From positions 1-10,167 of the forward strand of contig DASPRQ010000086.1 in NCBI GenBank assembly GCA_035624355.1: a stretch of 10,167 bases of DNA. The letters run 5' to 3'. Of this stretch, positions 5,828 to 10,167 are shown piece by piece. The notes beneath the pieces are model-generated. The model did no database searches and was not told where the DNA came from. It worked only from the letters and a program-made list of their open reading frames with translations. The position numbers and the translations under genes were made by a program. The stretch is from Usitatibacter sp035624355 (GTDB lineage: Bacteria > Pseudomonadota > Gammaproteobacteria > Burkholderiales > Usitatibacteraceae). Within the stretch, counting starts at the first letter, position 1; every line of letters starts with the position of its first letter.

Positions 5828-5840
5828 CCGCGCTCCGACC

Positions 5841-6716
5841 ATGGTCAACTGGGCCAACTTCGTCTCGCAGCTCTTCAACGGCCTCGCGCTCGGCGCGCTC
5901 CTCGCGCTCATCAGCTCCGGCCTCACGATCATCTACGGCACGCTGGGGGTGCTCAACCTCGCCCACGGCGCCATGTTCATGCTCGGCGGCTACGCCGGCT
6001 TCGCCGCGTACCGCGCGACGGGCTCCTTCGTCGTCGCGGTGATCGCGGGCACCCTGTTCCTGGTCGTCTTCGGCATGCTCATCGAGCGGATCCTGATCCG
6101 CCACTTCTACAAGCGGCCGCACGAGGATCAGCTCCTCGTCACTTTCGGCCTCGGGATCGTGCTCGTGGAGGTGGTGCGGCTCATCTTCTCCTCGCAGTCG
6201 CAGGTCGTGCCGCCGCCGCAGATCTTCGCCGGCATCACGAACATGCACTTCATGTTCTATCCCACCTACCGGCTCGCGGTCGTGGGCATCTGCGCGGTGG
6301 CGCTCCTCGCGCTCTTCCTCGTGCTCTACCGCACGCGCCTCGGCCTCATCGTGCGCGCGGGCATCGAGGATTCGGTCATGGTGGATTCCCTCGGGATCAA
6401 CGTGGACCGCGTGTTCATGGTCGTGTTCGGCATCGGCGCCATGGCCGCCGGCTTCGCCGGGATCGTGAACGCGCCTGTGGTCTCGCTCACGCCCGAGGTC
6501 GGCGAGGCGATCCTGGTGCAGACCTTCGTAGTGGTGGTGATCGGAGGCGTGGGCTCCTTCCCGGGGGCGATCCTGGGCGGCCTCATCTCCGGCGAGATCA
6601 TCAGCCTCACCTCGATGGTCGATCCGGCCTATGCGTACGTGATGCTCTTCGCGGCGATGACGCTGGTGCTCATGCTGCGGCCGCACGGCCTGCTCGGGGT
6701 GAAAGGGCGCGAGTGA
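5841..6716 (+). CDS. livH: LivH-like branched-chain amino acid ABC permease (291 aa)
   Basis: An inner-membrane permease of the LivH type, normal in length. Family motifs: GLTIIYGTLGVLNLAHGAMFMLGGY (27-51) near the N-terminus, a cytoplasmic coupling loop around RAGIEDSVMVDSLGINVDRV (172-191) that contacts the ATPase, and VVVIGGVGSFPGAILGGLISG (231-251) before the last helices. It ends LMLRPHGLLGVKGRE, the typical LivH C-terminus. It should pair with the LivM half of the next protein to form the channel. The ATG at 5841 is the only sensible start, but no Shine-Dalgarno is seen in the 13 bases between the hairpin and the ATG. The nearest purine-rich site is AGAGGA at 5791-5796, on the far side of the hairpin. 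Its stop overlaps the next gene's GTG by 4 bp. Confidence 0.93.
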   Translation: MVNWANFVSQLFNGLALGALLALISSGLTIIYGTLGVLNLAHGAMFMLGGYAGFAAYRATGSFVVAVIAGTLFLVVFGMLIERILIRHFYKRPHEDQLLVTFGLGIVLVEVVRLIFSSQSQVVPPPQIFAGITNMHFMFYPTYRLAVVGICAVALLALFLVLYRTRLGLIVRAGIEDSVMVDSLGINVDRVFMVVFGIGAMAAGFAGIVNAPVVSLTPEVGEAILVQTFVVVVIGGVGSFPGAILGGLISGEIISLTSMVDPAYAYVMLFAAMTLVLMLRPHGLLGVKGRE

Positions 6717-8587
6717 ACGCGGACCGGCTGTACAGCACGCACCGCCCGGGCACCGTCGAGATCCTCACCGCGATCTGCCTCGTCGCGGCGCCGTTCCTGC
6801 TCCCGCTCGTCGACGCGGCGCCGAACACGGTGAACCGCGTGCTGGTGTGGGGCCTCTTCGGCATCGGCTTCGACATCCTCTTCGGGTACACGGGGCTCCT
6901 TTCCTTCGGCCAGTCGGCGCTCTACGGCACCGGGGGCATGGTCGCCGCCTGGCTCCTCACGCGCGCCGGCTTCCCGCACGTCGTCACCGCGCTCGTGATC
7001 GGCATGGTGGCCGCGGCGGTCATGGGCTACCTCGTGGGGCTGGTGGCGCTGCGGCGCACCGGCATCTACTTCGCGATGATCACGGTGGCGATCGCGGAGG
7101 TCTTCTACTTCGTCGAGTTCAACCCGCTCGCCCACTGGACGGGCGGCGAGAACGGCCTGCCCGGGGTCCCGGCGCCGGTGTTCCACCTCGGATCGAGGAC
7201 GTTCCGGTTCGACACCGGCTGGTCGCTCTATCCGTTCCTCGCGCTCTGCTATTTCGCGGGGATCTTCATCGCGCTGCGCATCGTGCGCTCCCCGGTGGGC
7301 GCGGTGCTGCGCGCGATCCGCGAGAACCCGCTGCGCGCCTCGGCGGTGGGTCACAACATCCACGCCTACAAGCTCACCGCCTTCGTGATCGCGGCCGCGT
7401 ACGCGGGCCTCGCGGGGGGGCTGCTCGGCGTGCTGCAGGCCTTCATGCCGCCCGATGCGTTCACGTTCGACACGTCGGGGCAGCTGGTGATGCAGACCGC
7501 GATCGGCGGGCGCGGCACGCTCTTCGGCCCGCTAGTCGGCGCCGCGGTGTGGCTCTTCCTGCAGGACTTCCTCCAGTCGACGCTCAAGCTCGGCGCGACG
7601 TGGAAGCTCGTGCTCGGGCTCGTCTTCGTGCTGCTCGTCTTCTTCCTGCGCCAGGGTATCGTGGGCGCGGTCCGCGACCTGTGGGGCCTGATCCTGCGCG
7701 TGCGGCGCTCGCCGGCCGCGCCCGCCGCCGCCGCGGCGCCGGCGAACCCGGGCCCTTCGGGCGCGGCGATCCGGCCGGCGACCACGATGACGCCCGTGCA
7801 CCACGCCAACCTCCTGCACACCGGGCCCATCCTGCAGACCACGGGGCTCACCAAGCACTTCGGGGGGATCGTCGCGAATTCCGGCATCGACTTCACGGTG
7901 AACGCGGGCGAGCTGCGCGGCATCATCGGCCCGAACGGCGCGGGCAAGAGCACCTTCTTCAAGATGCTCACCTGCGAGATGCCGCCCACCTCGGGCCGGA
8001 TCGTTTTCGAGGGGCGCGACATCACCGGCATGGGCGTCACCGACGTGTGCCAGTTCGGCCTCACCAAGAGCTACCAGGTGAACCAGCTCTTCAACCGCCT
8101 CACGGTGCGCGAGAACGTGACCATCGCGGCGCTCGCGGAACGGCGCGGGAAGTTCCGCCTCGACCTGCTGCGCAGCCTCACGAAGATCCCGGGATTGCGC
8201 GAACAGGTGGAGCGCACGCTCGAGCTCGTGGACCTCACCGATCGCATCGACGCTCCGGTCGCGGAGCTCGCCTACGGGGAGAAGCGCCGGCTGGAGGTGG
8301 GCCTCGCGCTCGCCTCCTCCCCGAGCCTGCTCCTCCTCGACGAGCCGCTCGCCGGCATGAGCCCGGCCGAGCGCGTGGAGACGGTGAAGCTCCTCAAGTC
8401 GATCGGCCAGGGGCGCACGATGATCATCATCGACCACGACGTCGACTCCCTGTTCGAGCTGGCCGAGCGCATCACGGTGATGCAGCAGGGGCGCGTGCTG
8501 GTCGAGGGCACGACCGACGAGATCAAGGGCAACGAGGCCGTCCAGGAGGCCTACCTCGGCGGCGTGCACGAGGTGCTGCACGAATGA
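6713..8587 (+). CDS. livM/livG: Fused LivM permease - LivG ATPase (624 aa)
   Basis: One uninterrupted frame joins two normally separate subunits. Residues 1-330 are LivM: membrane helices, GYTGLLSFGQSALYGTGGM (58-76), the coupling loop RAIRENPLRASAVGHNIHAYK (200-220) and IGGRGTLFGPLVGA (264-277). Residues about 332-370 are an Ala/Pro-rich linker. Residues about 372-620 are a LivG-type ATPase: Walker A GPNGAGKST (406-414), LivG-type signature LAYGEKRRLE (519-528) in place of LSGGQ, Walker B LLLLDEP (539-545) and the H-loop histidine H575 in IIDHDV. All catalytic residues look intact. Translation starts at GTG 6713 overlapping the livH stop (GTGA), with a purine-rich stretch upstream, so it is translationally coupled. 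An in-frame ATG at 7787 (M359) could in principle give free LivG, but no ribosome site precedes it. Fused versions of this pair are known elsewhere. Confidence 0.92.
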   Translation: MNADRLYSTHRPGTVEILTAICLVAAPFLLPLVDAAPNTVNRVLVWGLFGIGFDILFGYTGLLSFGQSALYGTGGMVAAWLLTRAGFPHVVTALVIGMVAAAVMGYLVGLVALRRTGIYFAMITVAIAEVFYFVEFNPLAHWTGGENGLPGVPAPVFHLGSRTFRFDTGWSLYPFLALCYFAGIFIALRIVRSPVGAVLRAIRENPLRASAVGHNIHAYKLTAFVIAAAYAGLAGGLLGVLQAFMPPDAFTFDTSGQLVMQTAIGGRGTLFGPLVGAAVWLFLQDFLQSTLKLGATWKLVLGLVFVLLVFFLRQGIVGAVRDLWGLILRVRRSPAAPAAAAAPANPGPSGAAIRPATTMTPVHHANLLHTGPILQTTGLTKHFGGIVANSGIDFTVNAGELRGIIGPNGAGKSTFFKMLTCEMPPTSGRIVFEGRDITGMGVTDVCQFGLTKSYQVNQLFNRLTVRENVTIAALAERRGKFRLDLLRSLTKIPGLREQVERTLELVDLTDRIDAPVAELAYGEKRRLEVGLALASSPSLLLLDEPLAGMSPAERVETVKLLKSIGQGRTMIIIDHDVDSLFELAERITVMQQGRVLVEGTTDEIKGNEAVQEAYLGGVHEVLHE

Positions 8588-9282
8588 GCCTGCTCCGGGT
8601 CGAGGGCCTGAACAGCTACTACGGGGACTCGCACATCCTCTTCGACGTGTCGCTGCACGTCGAGCGCCACGAGGTGGTGGCGCTGCTCGGGCGCAACGGC
8701 GCGGGCAAGAGCACGACGCTCAAGAGCCTGATGGGCGTGGTGACGCCGCAGTCGGGGTCGGTGGTCCTCGACGGCGTGGACGTGGCCGGCGAGCCGCCCC
8801 ACGCCATCGCCAAGCGCGGCATGCAGCTCGTGCACGAGGACCGGCGCATCTTCGGCGCCCTCGACGTCGAGGAGAACCTGGTCCTCGCGGGGCTCACGGC
8901 GCCGGGGCGCTGGCCGCTCGACCGGATCTACGAGATGTTCCCGCGGCTGAAGGAGCGGCGCGGCAGCCGCGGCACGGACCTCTCCGGCGGCGAGCAGCAG
9001 ATGCTCGCCATCGCGCGCGCCCTCATCCGCGACCCGAAGATCGTCCTCCTCGACGAGCCCTTCGAGGGCCTCGCCCCGGTCATCGTGAAGGACCTCATGC
9101 GCGCCTGCCGCGAGCTCGCGAACGCCGGGCAGACGATCGTCGTCGTGGAGCAGAACCTGCCCGCGACGCTGGCGCTCGCCCAGCGCGTCTACATGATCAA
9201 CAACGGGCACATCGTGCACGAGGGGCCGGCGAAGGAGATCCGCCAGCAGCCGGAGGTGCTGCACCGCTACCTCGGCGTCTAG
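8584..9282 (+). CDS. livF: LivF-like ABC transporter ATPase (232 aa)
   Basis: The second ATPase of the transporter, at normal LivF length. Motifs: Walker A GRNGAGKST (36-44), the LivF-typical HEDRRIF (84-90) after the Q-loop region, signature LSGGEQQM (133-140), Walker B VLLDEP (154-159), and VVVEQN (186-191), where LivF proteins carry glutamine in place of the H-loop histidine. It would form an ATP-binding heterodimer with the LivG half of the preceding protein in the cytoplasm. The ATG overlaps the upstream stop by 4 bp (ATGA), so the two ATPases are coupled in translation. Position 84 is histidine in LVHEDRR, where many relatives have proline. It is the last gene of the operon; RNase G lies convergently 3 bp away, and no terminator is visible between. 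Confidence 0.94.
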   Translation: MSLLRVEGLNSYYGDSHILFDVSLHVERHEVVALLGRNGAGKSTTLKSLMGVVTPQSGSVVLDGVDVAGEPPHAIAKRGMQLVHEDRRIFGALDVEENLVLAGLTAPGRWPLDRIYEMFPRLKERRGSRGTDLSGGEQQMLAIARALIRDPKIVLLDEPFEGLAPVIVKDLMRACRELANAGQTIVVVEQNLPATLALAQRVYMINNGHIVHEGPAKEIRQQPEVLHRYLGV

Positions 9283-9285
9283 GTT

Positions 9286-10167
<882 letters not shown>

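Noticed and set aside
6847..8583. In-frame upstream extension of LivF through the fused LivM-LivG gene
   Set aside because: The extension is an Arg/Ala/His-rich shadow of the fused gene. LivF begins normally with MSLLRVEGLNSYYG at 8584.
7787..8587. Separate livG gene starting at ATG 7787
   Set aside because: There is no ribosome site before it and no stop between LivM and LivG; the fusion is the simpler reading. It is kept only as a possible internal start.

Overview
The window is a stretch of very GC-rich bacterial chromosome. Almost every codon ends in G or C, and the gene content (proC-yggT pair, dynamin-like GTPase, Tat-exported Liv-type binding protein, RNase G) fits a proteobacterium. 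I think a betaproteobacterium of the Burkholderiales/Rhodocyclales kind is most likely, but that is inference from protein flavour, not from a marker gene.

Layout, left to right. (1) 1-795: the 3' end of proC followed by yggT, a two-gene plus-strand unit closed by a clear intrinsic terminator (773-795). (2) 846-1678: a cluster of three very small plus-strand ORFs. The first two (70 and 31 aa) are evidently related single-pass membrane peptides sharing an FFAP[MI]AL core. The third (59 aa) is arginine-rich and soluble, seems to start at the 5' end of its own transcript, and is followed by a strong terminator (1650-1678). Each has its own TANRGT-like -10 box upstream. (3) 1725-4270: an 835-aa dynamin-family GTPase with its own putative promoter, a complete G1-G4 set, a helical stalk-like middle and an unusual C-terminal tail of repeated ERTQR[IM]DP units. 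(4) 4340-9282: a complete Liv-type (hydrophobic amino acid transporter family) ABC uptake operon: Tat-exported substrate-binding protein, LivH-like permease, a LivM permease fused to a LivG ATPase in one 624-aa polypeptide, and a LivF ATPase. Junctions inside the transporter part overlap by 4 bp (GTGA, ATGA). The gap between binding protein and first permease holds a strong GC hairpin, probably a device for making much more binding protein than membrane complex. (5) 9286-10167: the C-terminal part of RNase G on the minus strand, running out of the window, convergent with livF and only 3 bp from it.

How they work together: the binding protein captures a solute in the periplasm and delivers it to a LivH/LivM channel powered by the LivG domain and LivF. 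The substrate cannot be read from sequence; branched-chain amino acids, amides or small carboxylates are all possible for this family. ProC/YggT, the GTPase and RNase G look like independent functions that merely adjoin. I see no mobile elements, CRISPR, tRNA or rRNA, and no gene-free stretch over 300 bases. The least explained parts are the small-ORF cluster, the GTPase tail and the SBP-permease junction.
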